DNA from: Corynebacterium sp.
GTDB lineage: Bacteria > Actinomycetota > Actinomycetes > Mycobacteriales > Mycobacteriaceae
Direction: 5' to 3'
Length of the DNA: 64,000 nucleotides
NCBI RefSeq assembly: GCF_030532195.1
Contig: NZ_JAUNLP010000001.1
Location: forward strand, 310,001-374,000
Shown: positions 1 through 8,757 of the stretch, piece after piece
Layout of the letters: each line of letters starts with the position of its first letter
How positions within the stretch are numbered: position 1 is the first letter of the stretch
Notes under the pieces: generated by a model
What the model was told of the DNA's origin: nothing
Databases searched by the model: none
The model's input: the letters and a program-made list of their open reading frames with translations, nothing else
Program-made: the position numbers and the translations under genes

Positions 1-4
1 TCTC

Positions 5-2155
5 ATGTCTTCCTCGGCTGATTTTTCCTCCACCGCGGCACAATTAGCCGATGAATCGACGGTTTTCCTCGATCTCAATGCGGGTTCAAGTAAGGAACAG
101 GTACTCAACCATCTGATTGGTGCTGCTGTTACTTCCGGTCGAGCTACAGATAGCGCGGGCATCGTTGCAGCTGCACTCGAACGCGAGGAGCAAGCGCCTA
201 CTGGGCTGCCCGGCGGTATCGCAATTCCGCACTGCCGTCATGAAGACTGGACTCGACCAACACTGCTGTTTGCCAGACTGGCAAATACTACGGAGTTCAC
301 TACTCCCAACGGGCCCGCTGACCTGCTCTTTTTCATTGGCGTACCGACAAGCAACAGCGATGTTCACGTTGAAATCCTGGCGGCATTAGCCAAAGCTCTG
401 CGCGACAAGGGCTTCCGAGCTGCACTGCGTGGTGCGGAAACAGACGCTGAGGCAGCTCGCATCATCACTGAGCACCTTTCTCGTGCGCCAAAGCGGAAAT
501 CCAAGAAGCGCACAACGAAGACCAACATTGTCGCTATTACCGCATGCCCTACTGGTATCGCACACACCTATCTGGCTGCAGAAGCACTCAGCGGTGCCGC
601 GCAAAACATGCCGGATGTATCACTGACCGTAGAAACCCAAGGCTCGGCCGGCACGCAAGAAGCACCAGCAGACGCAATTCGGCGTGCAGATATCGTCGTC
701 ATTGCAGCTGATATCGGGGTGACCGGACTGAAACGTTTTGGGGACCGACCGCAGCTAAAGGTTCCGATTCGACAGGCCGTCAATAAACCGGCCGATGTCA
801 TCAATGAAGCCAAGAAACTCGCGGAGAAGTCCCGCACTCGTGCGTATGAGCGCGGTGACTCCGCAGGCAAGGATGCCGAGGACAATGACAAGCCGCAGGC
901 AGGCGATGCCGTAAGCGATGGCGCAAATGGTGGGGCATCATCCTCTGATAAGGCTCAGTCGCAGGGACCGTCGATAAGCGGTGGCAAGAGCATCGGGCAC
1001 TGGATTCGGGATGCTGTAATGACCGGCGTGAGCTACATGGTGCCGTTCGTTGCGGCATCGGGCCTGCTAATTGCGCTGGGATTTTTGGTCGGTGGTCATC
1101 AGATTGGCGCTGTCGCCGATGCAGTGATGAGCAATCTGACTATTTCGGAGGCGCTTGGTTTGCGCTCTCCTATTTCAATCCCGACAAGTAGCGGTGTGGT
1201 CCAGGTAGAGGGCAACGGTTTGTGGCTGTACCTGGGATCGGCGCTGTTTGTAATAGGCAGCCAAGGCATGCAGGTCATCGTGGCGATTATGAGTGCGTAC
1301 ATCGCTTTCGGCATGGCTGGTAGGCCGGGTATTGCGCCGGGATTTATTGGTGGCGCCGTGGCGATTTCCGTGGGCGCGGGTTTCCTCGGTGGCCTGGTCA
1401 CAGGTATTTTGGCCGGTTTCATCGTGGCATGGCTGCTGCAACTGCGGGTGCCTGATTTCCTCAAGCCCCTGATGCCGGTGGTAGTCATTCCGCTCATCGG
1501 CGCGCTGGGCGTGGGGCTGACAATGTACCTACTGCTGGGTGCTCCACTGGCATCGATGATGACGGGTCTGCAGCACTGGTTGCAGTCGCTGGATACTGGT
1601 GCGGCATTCCTCTTCGGCGGCATTTTGGGTGCAATGATGTGTGTGGATATGGGCGGCATGATCAATAAGGCTGCATACCTCTTCGCCGTGGCCGGCGCCG
1701 CCTCCGCCGATCCTGCGTCATGGAAGGTGATGGCCGCAGTCATGGCAGCGGGAATGGTTCCGCCACTTGCCACGTCGCTGGCGGCCATTACGCGCCCAAA
1801 GTTGTTCAGCCCGGCAGAACGGCAGAACGCGAAGGCAGGCTGGGTGCTTGGCGCGGCGTTTATTTCTGAAGGCGCCATCCCATTTGCTGCTGCCGATCCA
1901 CTGCGTGTCATTCCATCAGTGGTGGTCGGTGGTGTCATTACCGGCGGTACTTCCATGGCGCTGGGGGCCGCTACCCGCGTTCCGCACGGCGGCATCTTTG
2001 TGCTGTTTGCCATCGATAATCCGCTGGCCTGGCTGCTCGCAATCGTGCTCGGCAGTATTGTGGCTGCGGCGCTCATTGTGGTGTTCAAGCAGTTCTGGCC
2101 ACCGAAGTCGGCGACGGAAGTTGGGAGCGCCTCGCATGTGAAAACTGCGGTGTAG
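5..2155 (+). CDS. fruA: Fructose-specific PTS EIIABC permease
   Basis: Imports and phosphorylates fructose with phosphate from HPr. The 716-residue chain reads as EIIA (about 1-160, motif GIAIPHCRHE with the likely phospho-His76), EIIB (about 172-270, motif ITACPTGIAHT with the likely phospho-Cys181), a polar Ser/Asp/Gly linker (about 285-325) and a membrane EIIC domain (about 330-700) with many hydrophobic segments. The domain order and length fit bacterial fructose/mannitol-family FruA (ptsF in C. glutamicum). The start is the ATG at the very edge of the window, so its ribosome-binding site and any upstream fruK/fruR partner cannot be seen. ptsH follows on the same strand, consistent with a general PTS locus. 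Substrate choice is inferred from the family. Confidence 0.93.
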   Translation: MSSSADFSSTAAQLADESTVFLDLNAGSSKEQVLNHLIGAAVTSGRATDSAGIVAAALEREEQAPTGLPGGIAIPHCRHEDWTRPTLLFARLANTTEFTTPNGPADLLFFIGVPTSNSDVHVEILAALAKALRDKGFRAALRGAETDAEAARIITEHLSRAPKRKSKKRTTKTNIVAITACPTGIAHTYLAAEALSGAAQNMPDVSLTVETQGSAGTQEAPADAIRRADIVVIAADIGVTGLKRFGDRPQLKVPIRQAVNKPADVINEAKKLAEKSRTRAYERGDSAGKDAEDNDKPQAGDAVSDGANGGASSSDKAQSQGPSISGGKSIGHWIRDAVMTGVSYMVPFVAASGLLIALGFLVGGHQIGAVADAVMSNLTISEALGLRSPISIPTSSGVVQVEGNGLWLYLGSALFVIGSQGMQVIVAIMSAYIAFGMAGRPGIAPGFIGGAVAISVGAGFLGGLVTGILAGFIVAWLLQLRVPDFLKPLMPVVVIPLIGALGVGLTMYLLLGAPLASMMTGLQHWLQSLDTGAAFLFGGILGAMMCVDMGGMINKAAYLFAVAGAASADPASWKVMAAVMAAGMVPPLATSLAAITRPKLFSPAERQNAKAGWVLGAAFISEGAIPFAAADPLRVIPSVVVGGVITGGTSMALGAATRVPHGGIFVLFAIDNPLAWLLAIVLGSIVAAALIVVFKQFWPPKSATEVGSASHVKTAV

Positions 2156-2300
2156 ACAAAGGCATAGACGAATGCTTTCTTAAGCCTTGCTGACCTGAAG
2201 CAAATTTTTAGGCAAACTCGCTCTCTTAGCCACCGCCGAGATACTAAGCTCCACAGCAGACGCGGAAGAACTCAATTAGCAGGAAGGCATGGTGCCGCTT

Positions 2301-2573
2301 ATGGTCACGAAACACGTCCACGTGGGTTCCAAGGTGGGCATCCACGCTCGCCCCGCGACCGTTATCGCGCAACGCGCTTCCCGTTTCCAAGAGGAAATTC
2401 TGGTTGAGCTGTTGGATTCTCCTGAGCCCGATAATGAACCGGCTGATGCCACCTCATCGCTGATGCTCATGGCACTTGGCGCCGAATATGGTGATGAAGT
2501 CACTGTCACCAGCACTAACGCGACAGCGGTCGACACCATCTCAAGTCTCATCGCCAAGGAACTGGGAGATTAA
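2301..2573 (+). CDS. ptsH: HPr phosphocarrier protein
   Basis: General PTS energy coupler that passes phosphate from enzyme I to EIIA domains. With the ATG at 2301 the protein has 90 residues and the motif KVGIHARPAT places the active histidine exactly at position 15, as in canonical HPr. The segment TSSLMLMALGAEYGDEV holds the equivalent of the Ser46 regulatory region. An earlier in-frame ATG at 2289 sits only one base after GGAAGG, too close for good initiation, so 2301 is preferred on homology. The gene is separated from the EIIABC gene by about 145 bases and ends six bases before a very strong hairpin. Confidence 0.92.
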   Translation: MVTKHVHVGSKVGIHARPATVIAQRASRFQEEILVELLDSPEPDNEPADATSSLMLMALGAEYGDEVTVTSTNATAVDTISSLIAKELGD

Positions 2574-2578
2574 AAAAG

Positions 2579-2635
2579 AAGGCTTAACGACGAAACCTGG
2601 TGGCTGCGGTCGCCAGTTTTTCGTCGTTAAGCCTT
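2579..2635. terminator. Strong hairpin terminator after ptsH
   Basis: Perfect 17-bp inverted repeat (2579-2595 pairs with 2619-2635). It lies just after the ptsH stop and 39 bases beyond the convergent permease stop, so it probably ends transcription from both sides. Confidence 0.88.
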
Positions 2636-2673
2636 CGCTTTGCGCTGTGTGCGCCTGCCCCCCTCCCCCTTAG

Positions 2674-4005
2674 CTAAGAGCGGTTTTCGCCAACTGTGTT
2701 GTAGAGCCAGTTCAAAATTGGGTAGCCGACGATGATGCCGACCGAGCCCCAGGCGATACCCTCGAGAGTAAGGGAACCGACGTTGAGGGTGAGGTTGCCG
2801 ATACCGGCAATCAGCGCAGTGGCGGCGGCCATGAGGTTGACGGGGTTGTTGAAGTTGACCTTTTCATCAATCCAGATTCGCACACCCAGCAGACCAATTA
2901 AGCCGTAGAGCACCATGGTCGCACCGCCGAGTACGCCGGTTGGAATGGTGAGAATGAGTGCGCCAAATTTCGGGATAAAGGCCAGCGCAATAGCGGTGAA
3001 GGCGGCCACCCAGTAGGCAGCCGTGGAGTACACGCGCGTAGCGGCCATAACACCGATGTTTTCGGCGTAGGTCGTGGTGCCCGAACCACCGGCAGAACCG
3101 GCGATGGTGGTGGCCAGGCCGTCGGCAATGAGGGCGTCGCCAGCGATATCGTCAAGATTGCGGCCGGTCATGGCGGCAACGGCCTTGACGTGGCCGACGT
3201 TTTCCGCAATTAGCACCACAATGACCGGCAGGCCAATAAGCATGGCGTTGAGGTGGAATTCCGGGGCGTGGAACTGCGGCAGGCCAAACCATGCGGCGTT
3301 TCCCACCGTCTCGGTGGCCTCAGGCGATAAGTTGCCCGTAGCTGCGGCGAATGCCCAACCCACGAGCACACCGATGAGAACACCGAGGCGGCTGACCATA
3401 CCGCGACCGGCAACCGTTGCAATGAGGATGGCAAGCATCGTGATAAAAGCCACCAGCGGCTGCGATGCAAAGTTCTCCGTTGCAGCCGGCGCCAAGTTAA
3501 AACCAATCAGAGCAACGATGGCACCTGTGACTGCCGGCGGCATGATCAAATCCAGTACACGCTTACCGGCAAACTTCACTGCAAACCCGACCAGCATCAA
3601 CGCGATACCAGCGGTGAGCACCACGCCCAGCTGCGCGCCAATTCCCTGTGCCTGTGTGGCGCTCAGCGGTGCGATAAACGCGAAGGATGAGCCGAGGTAC
3701 GACGGCAGCCGGTTACGGGTAATCAGCAGAAAGACGATTGTGCCGATACCGGAAAACAGCAGCGTGGTGTTGATGGGAAACCCCGTCAACAGTGGCACCA
3801 GCAGGGTGGCACCAAACATGGCAATGACGTGCTGCGCGCCGATGCCAATAGTTCGAGGCCAGTTCAGTCGCTCATTTGGAGCGACCACTGCCCCAGGTTC
3901 AATTTTCCGACCATCACCATGAATGTCCCAGCCGAATAGGCGTCCGCGCTCGGCTGGGTCTGCGGAGGAATTCGTTTCAGCCTCCGACGAAGAAGTGGAT
4001 TTCAT
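2674..4005 (-). CDS. uraA: Uracil-xanthine permease (NCS2 family)
   Basis: Membrane nucleobase transporter, most like proton-coupled uracil permeases. The 443 residues have a hydrophilic start of about 40 residues followed by roughly 12-14 hydrophobic segments. The family signature with a conserved Glu is visible in the stretch IAENVGHVKAV, and the later segment SAGGSGTTTYAENIGVMA matches the second conserved block of UraA-type carriers. It starts 10 bases after the hflX stop on the same strand, so the two are probably cotranscribed. Uracil is the likeliest substrate, but a xanthine or other pyrimidine role cannot be excluded from sequence. Confidence 0.85.
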   Translation of the reverse strand: MKSTSSSEAETNSSADPAERGRLFGWDIHGDGRKIEPGAVVAPNERLNWPRTIGIGAQHVIAMFGATLLVPLLTGFPINTTLLFSGIGTIVFLLITRNRLPSYLGSSFAFIAPLSATQAQGIGAQLGVVLTAGIALMLVGFAVKFAGKRVLDLIMPPAVTGAIVALIGFNLAPAATENFASQPLVAFITMLAILIATVAGRGMVSRLGVLIGVLVGWAFAAATGNLSPEATETVGNAAWFGLPQFHAPEFHLNAMLIGLPVIVVLIAENVGHVKAVAAMTGRNLDDIAGDALIADGLATTIAGSAGGSGTTTYAENIGVMAATRVYSTAAYWVAAFTAIALAFIPKFGALILTIPTGVLGGATMVLYGLIGLLGVRIWIDEKVNFNNPVNLMAAATALIAGIGNLTLNVGSLTLEGIAWGSVGIIVGYPILNWLYNTVGENRS

Positions 4006-4015
4006 GGTTGTAATG

Positions 4016-5578
4016 CTAGTTCATGCGGTACGGAGATAACTCCTCAGCCAGGCTGGTTGGCAGCCGAACATCCATCTCAGTTCCCTGCTCCGTCCAGGTC
4101 TCTTCGAGGACCGTGGCATCCTCGTGGAGCATGGAGACAATATTGCCCTTGTCATAGGGAATGAGCAGCCGCACATGCGACTCCAGCTCATTGAGCGCGA
4201 GCTCAAGTCGGGTCTCCAACTCACCAATGCCCTCGCCTGTACGGGCGGAGACAAAAACTGCGTCGTCAAGCGTATGGCGAAGCTGTGCGAGTGTGATGCC
4301 GTCAGCCTTATCTATCTTGTTGACGACCAGCAGCTCTGGCGGCATCTCGGCGTGCTCTTCTTCGGCAATCTCATTGATGACCTTGTTGACCGCCTTGATC
4401 TGCTCCAGCGGGAATGGATCAGAGCCATCGACGACATGCATGATGATGTCGGCTTCGAGCACCTCTTCCAGAGTCGAACGAAATGCTTCAATCAACTGGG
4501 TTGGCAGGTGGCGGACAAATCCAACTGTGTCGGTCATGATTACCGTGCGCCCGTCGCGAAGCTTGGTACGGCGCGTTGTCGGATCCAGCGTGGCAAACAG
4601 GGCGTCTTCAACGAGCACGCCAGCGCCGGTCAGCGCGTTGAGCAGCGAGGACTTGCCGGCGTTGGTATACCCGACAATCGCGACGCGCGGGAGATGTCCC
4701 GCTTTACGACGAGCACGCTTGATTTCTCGCGCGGTTTTCATGGCTGCCAGTTCCTTGCGGATTCGTGCCATGTCGCGACGCAGGCGCTGACGGTCGGTCT
4801 CAATCTTGGTTTCACCCGGACCACGCAGACCCACGCCACCATTCGAGCCAGCGCGACCGCCGGCCTGACGCGACAGGCTGCCACCCCAACCACGCAGGCG
4901 CGTGTAGAAGTATTGCATCTGTGCCAGAGAAACCTGCGCCTTGCCTTCCTTGGACTTGGCGTGCTGAGCGAAAATATCCAAAATCAGCATGGTTCGGTCA
5001 ATGACCTTGACGTTGAGGCGGTCCTCCAGCGCGACCAGCTGGCCCGGCGAGAGCTCACCGTCACAAATCACCGTATCCGCGCCCGTGGAGGCGACAATAT
5101 CGCGCAGCTCGTTAATCTTGCCCGAGCCAATATACGTGCCGGGATCCGGCTTATCACGGCGCTGCAGCACCATTTCGAGGACCTCAGAACCAGCGGTTTC
5201 TGCCAGCGCCGCCAATTCCTCCATGGCAACTTCGGCCTCTTGCAAAGTGCCCGTAAGCCACACACCCACCAGCACAACGCGTTCCAGACGCAGCTGGCGA
5301 TACTCGACCATCAGCTCATCAGAGTCATCAGTATGAGCTACTGACCTGGTCAAACGGCGCAGTGAGGAGCGCGCTTCCAGGTCCAGGTCACCGACTGTCG
5401 GTTCAAAGTGCGTGCCGACGTGTTCCGCGAACGCATCATCCGAGGAGTCCTCGTCGGCATTAGCAGTGTCGACCCCCGCCACAGCGTCAGCATCTTCTGA
5501 GTCGTCGGTAAAGAAGTTGTCGAACTCATGCGACGAGTCGTCGCTGACCTCATCAAAGTTGTTGGAAAGATTAGTCAT
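4016..5578 (-). CDS. hflX: Ribosome-associated GTPase HflX
   Basis: GTPase that binds 50S and 70S ribosomes and rescues stalled or heat-damaged ribosomes. The HflX N-terminal domain has the family blocks GTYIGSGKINELRD and the glycine-rich GGSLSRQAGGRAG. The GTPase domain has G1 GYTNAGKSS, G3 DTVGF and G4 NKID. The chosen ATG gives MTNLSNNFDEV and 520 residues; upstream in-frame codons to 5626 are possible but encode an unconserved stretch. The acidic N-terminal extension of about 60 residues (many Asp/Glu/Ser) is longer than in E. coli HflX and typical of actinobacterial versions. It precedes the uracil permease by 10 bases. Confidence 0.93.
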   Translation of the reverse strand: MTNLSNNFDEVSDDSSHEFDNFFTDDSEDADAVAGVDTANADEDSSDDAFAEHVGTHFEPTVGDLDLEARSSLRRLTRSVAHTDDSDELMVEYRQLRLERVVLVGVWLTGTLQEAEVAMEELAALAETAGSEVLEMVLQRRDKPDPGTYIGSGKINELRDIVASTGADTVICDGELSPGQLVALEDRLNVKVIDRTMLILDIFAQHAKSKEGKAQVSLAQMQYFYTRLRGWGGSLSRQAGGRAGSNGGVGLRGPGETKIETDRQRLRRDMARIRKELAAMKTAREIKRARRKAGHLPRVAIVGYTNAGKSSLLNALTGAGVLVEDALFATLDPTTRRTKLRDGRTVIMTDTVGFVRHLPTQLIEAFRSTLEEVLEADIIMHVVDGSDPFPLEQIKAVNKVINEIAEEEHAEMPPELLVVNKIDKADGITLAQLRHTLDDAVFVSARTGEGIGELETRLELALNELESHVRLLIPYDKGNIVSMLHEDATVLEETWTEQGTEMDVRLPTSLAEELSPYRMN

Positions 5579-5677
5579 ACTACGTGCCATTGTTGCATGA
5601 CATGGCGAAATCTCCGCATTGAGCACCGAGGGAAAACCCGAAACCGCCTAAGGTGCGGTGAGAATTAAGCGGCGGAG

Positions 5678-6037
5678 TTATGCGTTGCGGGCGCTGGCGG
5701 CGATATGATCGTCGCGATCGTTGTGGGGGCGACGAGTCAGTACAAGTGCCACCGGACCGTTGTTAGAGGTACCGCCAGCGCACGTACCAGAGGTTGACAT
5801 GCCACAGCTGGAGCAACCGCCGCCCGGGCACATGCCGCCGAGCGGCTCACGGCGCAGCTGACCGGTTCGCTCCATTCTTTCTAGGATGAGGTCCACAGTT
5901 GTCGGCTGCAGTCCGGTCATCTCGGCGATTTTTCGGCGGGAGCTAATTCCCTGAGCAATTGCTTCTTGCACGGCTTCGGCTGGTTGACGAGATGCTTCAG
6001 CCTTCTTTCGAGTGCCGAGAGAACTAAAAAGTGCCAT
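5678..6037 (-). CDS. FeoC-like small winged-helix protein with Cys cluster
   Basis: A 119-residue protein directly downstream (40 bases) of feoB. Residues about 20-65 look like a winged-helix HTH (ISSRRKIAEMTGLQPTTVDLILERME), followed by a cysteine group CPGGGCSSCGMSTSGTC. FeoC proteins have this layout: a small winged helix with a Cys loop that can hold an iron-sulfur cluster and regulates or stabilises FeoB. The family match is inferred from layout and position, because FeoC proteins are poorly conserved. The ATG (MALFSSLGTRKK) has a good AAAGGAG ribosome-binding site. It may be a redox or iron sensor that acts on the transporter rather than on DNA. Confidence 0.7.
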   Translation of the reverse strand: MALFSSLGTRKKAEASRQPAEAVQEAIAQGISSRRKIAEMTGLQPTTVDLILERMERTGQLRREPLGGMCPGGGCSSCGMSTSGTCAGGTSNNGPVALVLTRRPHNDRDDHIAASARNA

Positions 6038-6077
6038 GAGATTAGCTCCTTTCTATATCGATGTCTGTATTCGAGGA

Positions 6078-8063
6078 TTAGAGGAACAGCTTCAGCCCCT
6101 GGAACACCACAACTGCCAGAATCCATGCTGTCAGCAGCTGTGTCGCCACACCGAAGGCTGTCCATTTGGCGCCAATTTCACGACGTTGTGCGGCCATGGT
6201 CGCCACACACGGGGTGTAGGCGAGCAGGAAGATCATGTACGCCCACACTGCAGCCAGTCCGTGTCCGCCAGAGGCTTCATCGAAGTCCCGCTTGATGTTT
6301 TGTGCCAGCGGGCTGCTTGCTTGCTCCGTTGCCTCAGCGTCAGTGACATCTTCCACCGCATACGTCTGCGCCCATGTCGAGATCACAGCTTCCTTGGCGA
6401 CAAAACCAGTCACCAACGGACCGGTTAGAGACCAGGTACCAAAGCCAGCCGGATTGAAAACCGGTGCAATGGTTTCGCTCACCGCGCCGTAGGCGGAATC
6501 GCGTGGAGCCAGATCCTCATCGGCGAACGAATGCCCCGGAGCGACAGGAATAGACATCAACAGCCAGACCACAATCACGGTACTGACGATGATGCCACTG
6601 GCGGTCTGCAAAAAGCCCCTCAATCGCATCCACATCACCGACAGTGCCAGACGTGCCGTTGGCAGCTGATACGTCGGCAGGTCAATAACCAGCGGTTCCG
6701 ACGGCATCGTGCGCCACAGTGTCTTGCGCATCACTAAACCGGCCAGAATAACCAGCAGAATTGAAATCACGTACATGGCAAAGACCACGGTGCCTGCATT
6801 TTCCGGAAAAAACACCGCGCCCAACATCACGTACACAGTCAATCGAGCTGAACAGGACGTAAACGGCACCAGCAGCGCTGTCAAAATTCGATGCCGTGGA
6901 TTACTCAACACTCGCGTCGCCGAGATTGCTGGAACGTTGCAGCCAAATCCCACGATCAGCGGGATGAAGGCCTTACCCGGCAAGCCGATTGCGCGCATGG
7001 CACGGTCGGCCACCACCGCCGCACGCGCCATATAGCCGGAGTCCTCCAGCACCGCCAGGCACAGAAACATCAGCGCCATCAGCGGCACAAAGGTCAGCAC
7101 CATGCCGACACCGCCGATGATGCCGTTGACCAGCAAACCGGTCACAATCGGATGTGCCCAGCCGATCGCCTCCAGCCCACGAGTGACCAAGTCAGCGAAG
7201 TCGCCGGTAATCAGCGTCTCCAGACCGTCCTGCAGAGGTGCCGCCACCGTCGTGGTGATCTGGAAAACACCCCACATCACTGCCAGGAAGATAATTGGCC
7301 CCACCACTGGGTGAAGGACAAAATCATCAATTCGGTCAGATACGGTCTGGCGATCTTCCACATCCCCGGTCGCCGCCGCGACCGCCGCGTCGATGGCGGC
7401 AAAGCGCGCATCATCGAGGCTTTCCTGGGACTGTCCCGCTGCCGGTCGCGCTGGCGCCATCACCGTGCTGCAGCCTGCCAACGACGCAGCTACAGCATCC
7501 GCCAAGAGCGTCATGCCCGCTTTACGACGGGGGTCGAGAGCAACAACCGGCATTCCCATCGCCGACTGCAACGCGGCTGGGTCCACGCGAATGCCCTTAG
7601 CCTCGGCAACATCGAGCTTTGTCAGAGCCAAAACAATGCGCTGTGGCTGCTCTGCCAACTCGGCAGCCATGTAGAGACCACGACCAAGTGCTGTGGCATC
7701 GACTACGACAACCACCAAGTCCGGCCGCTCCGCCAAGGGTTTTTCCACCAACATTTCGCGGGTGAGCTCTTCATCTGGGCTCATCGCATCGAGCGAATAC
7801 GCGCCGGGAAAGTCAATGACGTCATATTCCGCGTCTGCGGTCTGCCATGCACCGCGACTGACCTCGACGGATGTACCAGGCCAATTGCCCATTTGGGCCT
7901 TGGCCCCGGTCAGTCCATTGAAAAGAGTGGACTTTCCGGAGTTTGGTGCACCGACTACTGCGATTACAGGCGCGCCGTCCCTAGCTGGTGCTCCCCCACT
8001 ACAGGCGTGGCAGCTCGGCGTGGCGGCAAACTTTCGGGACGTCGATTCCGTGGGTGTTGGCAT
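6078..8063 (-). CDS. feoB: Ferrous iron transporter FeoB
   Basis: Inner-membrane Fe(II) uptake protein with an N-terminal G domain. The 661 residues show G1 GAPNSGKST (about 38-46), the G3 region DFPGAYSLD, G4 TKLD, and then about 8-10 membrane segments with the paired gate motifs (GFGCNVPAI and FTSCSARL). It is shorter than E. coli FeoB (about 770). The start carries a short extra segment with Cys18 and Cys21 in CHAC, which may bind metal. It sits between feoA (112 bases upstream) and the FeoC-like gene, making a feoABC-type operon. A DtxR-like box lies upstream of feoA. No strong ribosome-binding site precedes this ATG. Confidence 0.95.
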   Translation of the reverse strand: MPTPTESTSRKFAATPSCHACSGGAPARDGAPVIAVVGAPNSGKSTLFNGLTGAKAQMGNWPGTSVEVSRGAWQTADAEYDVIDFPGAYSLDAMSPDEELTREMLVEKPLAERPDLVVVVVDATALGRGLYMAAELAEQPQRIVLALTKLDVAEAKGIRVDPAALQSAMGMPVVALDPRRKAGMTLLADAVAASLAGCSTVMAPARPAAGQSQESLDDARFAAIDAAVAAATGDVEDRQTVSDRIDDFVLHPVVGPIIFLAVMWGVFQITTTVAAPLQDGLETLITGDFADLVTRGLEAIGWAHPIVTGLLVNGIIGGVGMVLTFVPLMALMFLCLAVLEDSGYMARAAVVADRAMRAIGLPGKAFIPLIVGFGCNVPAISATRVLSNPRHRILTALLVPFTSCSARLTVYVMLGAVFFPENAGTVVFAMYVISILLVILAGLVMRKTLWRTMPSEPLVIDLPTYQLPTARLALSVMWMRLRGFLQTASGIIVSTVIVVWLLMSIPVAPGHSFADEDLAPRDSAYGAVSETIAPVFNPAGFGTWSLTGPLVTGFVAKEAVISTWAQTYAVEDVTDAEATEQASSPLAQNIKRDFDEASGGHGLAAVWAYMIFLLAYTPCVATMAAQRREIGAKWTAFGVATQLLTAWILAVVVFQGLKLFL

Positions 8064-8175
8064 TGAGAACTTTCAGAAATTGGAGCCCGTGGACGCAGGT
8101 CGCGATTCGGGCCGACACCACGGTGAACAAGAACGGTTTTATAAAGCAGAAAAGGAAAACAGCGCGTCACGTGCG

Positions 8176-8448
8176 CTAAGCAGCCACCGCCATGTGACGC
8201 AGCGTGGCGCCATCAATGGCGTAGCGCGTTGCACCTGAGTGAATAATGCGACCGCCGCCGCTGGTGTTGCGGCCGACAGTGACACGCATACCGGGGCGAA
8301 GGCCAAGCTGAGAGAGCCTGCGGCACAGCTGCGCATCTACTTCAGGCGCCCCTAGTACGACGGTGCTGCCCACCGCGACATCGGCAAGCGATTGTGCGCA
8401 ATCCGTACGAGCAATGTTGGCTCGAGTTCGTAACCGCAATCCAAGCAT
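8176..8448 (-). CDS. feoA: Ferrous iron transport protein FeoA
   Basis: Small cytoplasmic SH3-like partner that supports FeoB. The 90-residue protein starts at the ATG at 8448 (MLGLRLRTRAN), which has AAGGGAAGG at good distance. Longer in-frame starts up to 8529 lack such a site and encode unconserved residues. The pattern RRLSQLGLRPGMRVTVGRNTSGGGRIIHSG is the FeoA core: a Leu-Gly-Leu-x-Pro-Gly turn followed by beta strands. First gene of the feoA-feoB-feoC-like unit; its leader contains the DtxR-like site at 8555-8573. Confidence 0.9.
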   Translation of the reverse strand: MLGLRLRTRANIARTDCAQSLADVAVGSTVVLGAPEVDAQLCRRLSQLGLRPGMRVTVGRNTSGGGRIIHSGATRYAIDGATLRHMAVAA

Positions 8449-8554
8449 GAGTGGCCTTCCCTTTAATCGAGAACATTCATGCAATATCCGCGCTGCCAAA
8501 CCCCAAGTCAGCCATGGAAAAGCAACCAATTTTGGCTAAACGAATATTGTTTAC

Positions 8555-8573
8555 AAAGGCTACCCTACTCTTA
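8555..8573. promoter_or_regulatory. Candidate DtxR iron-repressor box
   Basis: This 19-mer agrees at about 14 positions with the known DtxR consensus (TWAGGTTAGSCTAACCTWA). It lies about 107 bases upstream of the feoA start and about 185 bases from the divergent gene at 8758. DtxR control of ferrous iron uptake is well known in corynebacteria; use of this site is inferred. Confidence 0.5.
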
Positions 8574-8720
8574 GCCCGCCCTAAATGGAACATAATTAGC
8601 AGACCCTAGGAAAGTCTTTTATGTCACATTTAGGAATTAGTTATATGGCATGCGAGCACTATTAACTCCTACATATCTAAGACCGCTAAACAAATCACGC
8701 ACGCAAAATACGCAAAAGGG

Positions 8721-8749
8721 TTCACACTTTAAGATTGCGCAAGTATCAT
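8721..8749 (+). promoter_or_regulatory. Promoter for the gene at 8758 (leaderless)
   Basis: TTCACA (8721-8726) and TATCAT (8744-8749) are separated by exactly 17 bases. The ATG at 8758 begins 9 bases after the -10 element, so transcription should start at or next to the start codon, giving a leaderless mRNA. There is no ribosome-binding site ahead of this ATG. The rest of 8449-8720 is AT-rich non-coding DNA holding the feoA promoter and DtxR-like box. Confidence 0.55.
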
Positions 8750-8757
8750 CGACAGTT

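Noticed and set aside
8650-8757. N-terminal extension of the Cys-tail protein
   Set aside because: AT-rich, holds the promoter, and the codon pattern differs from the rest of the gene.
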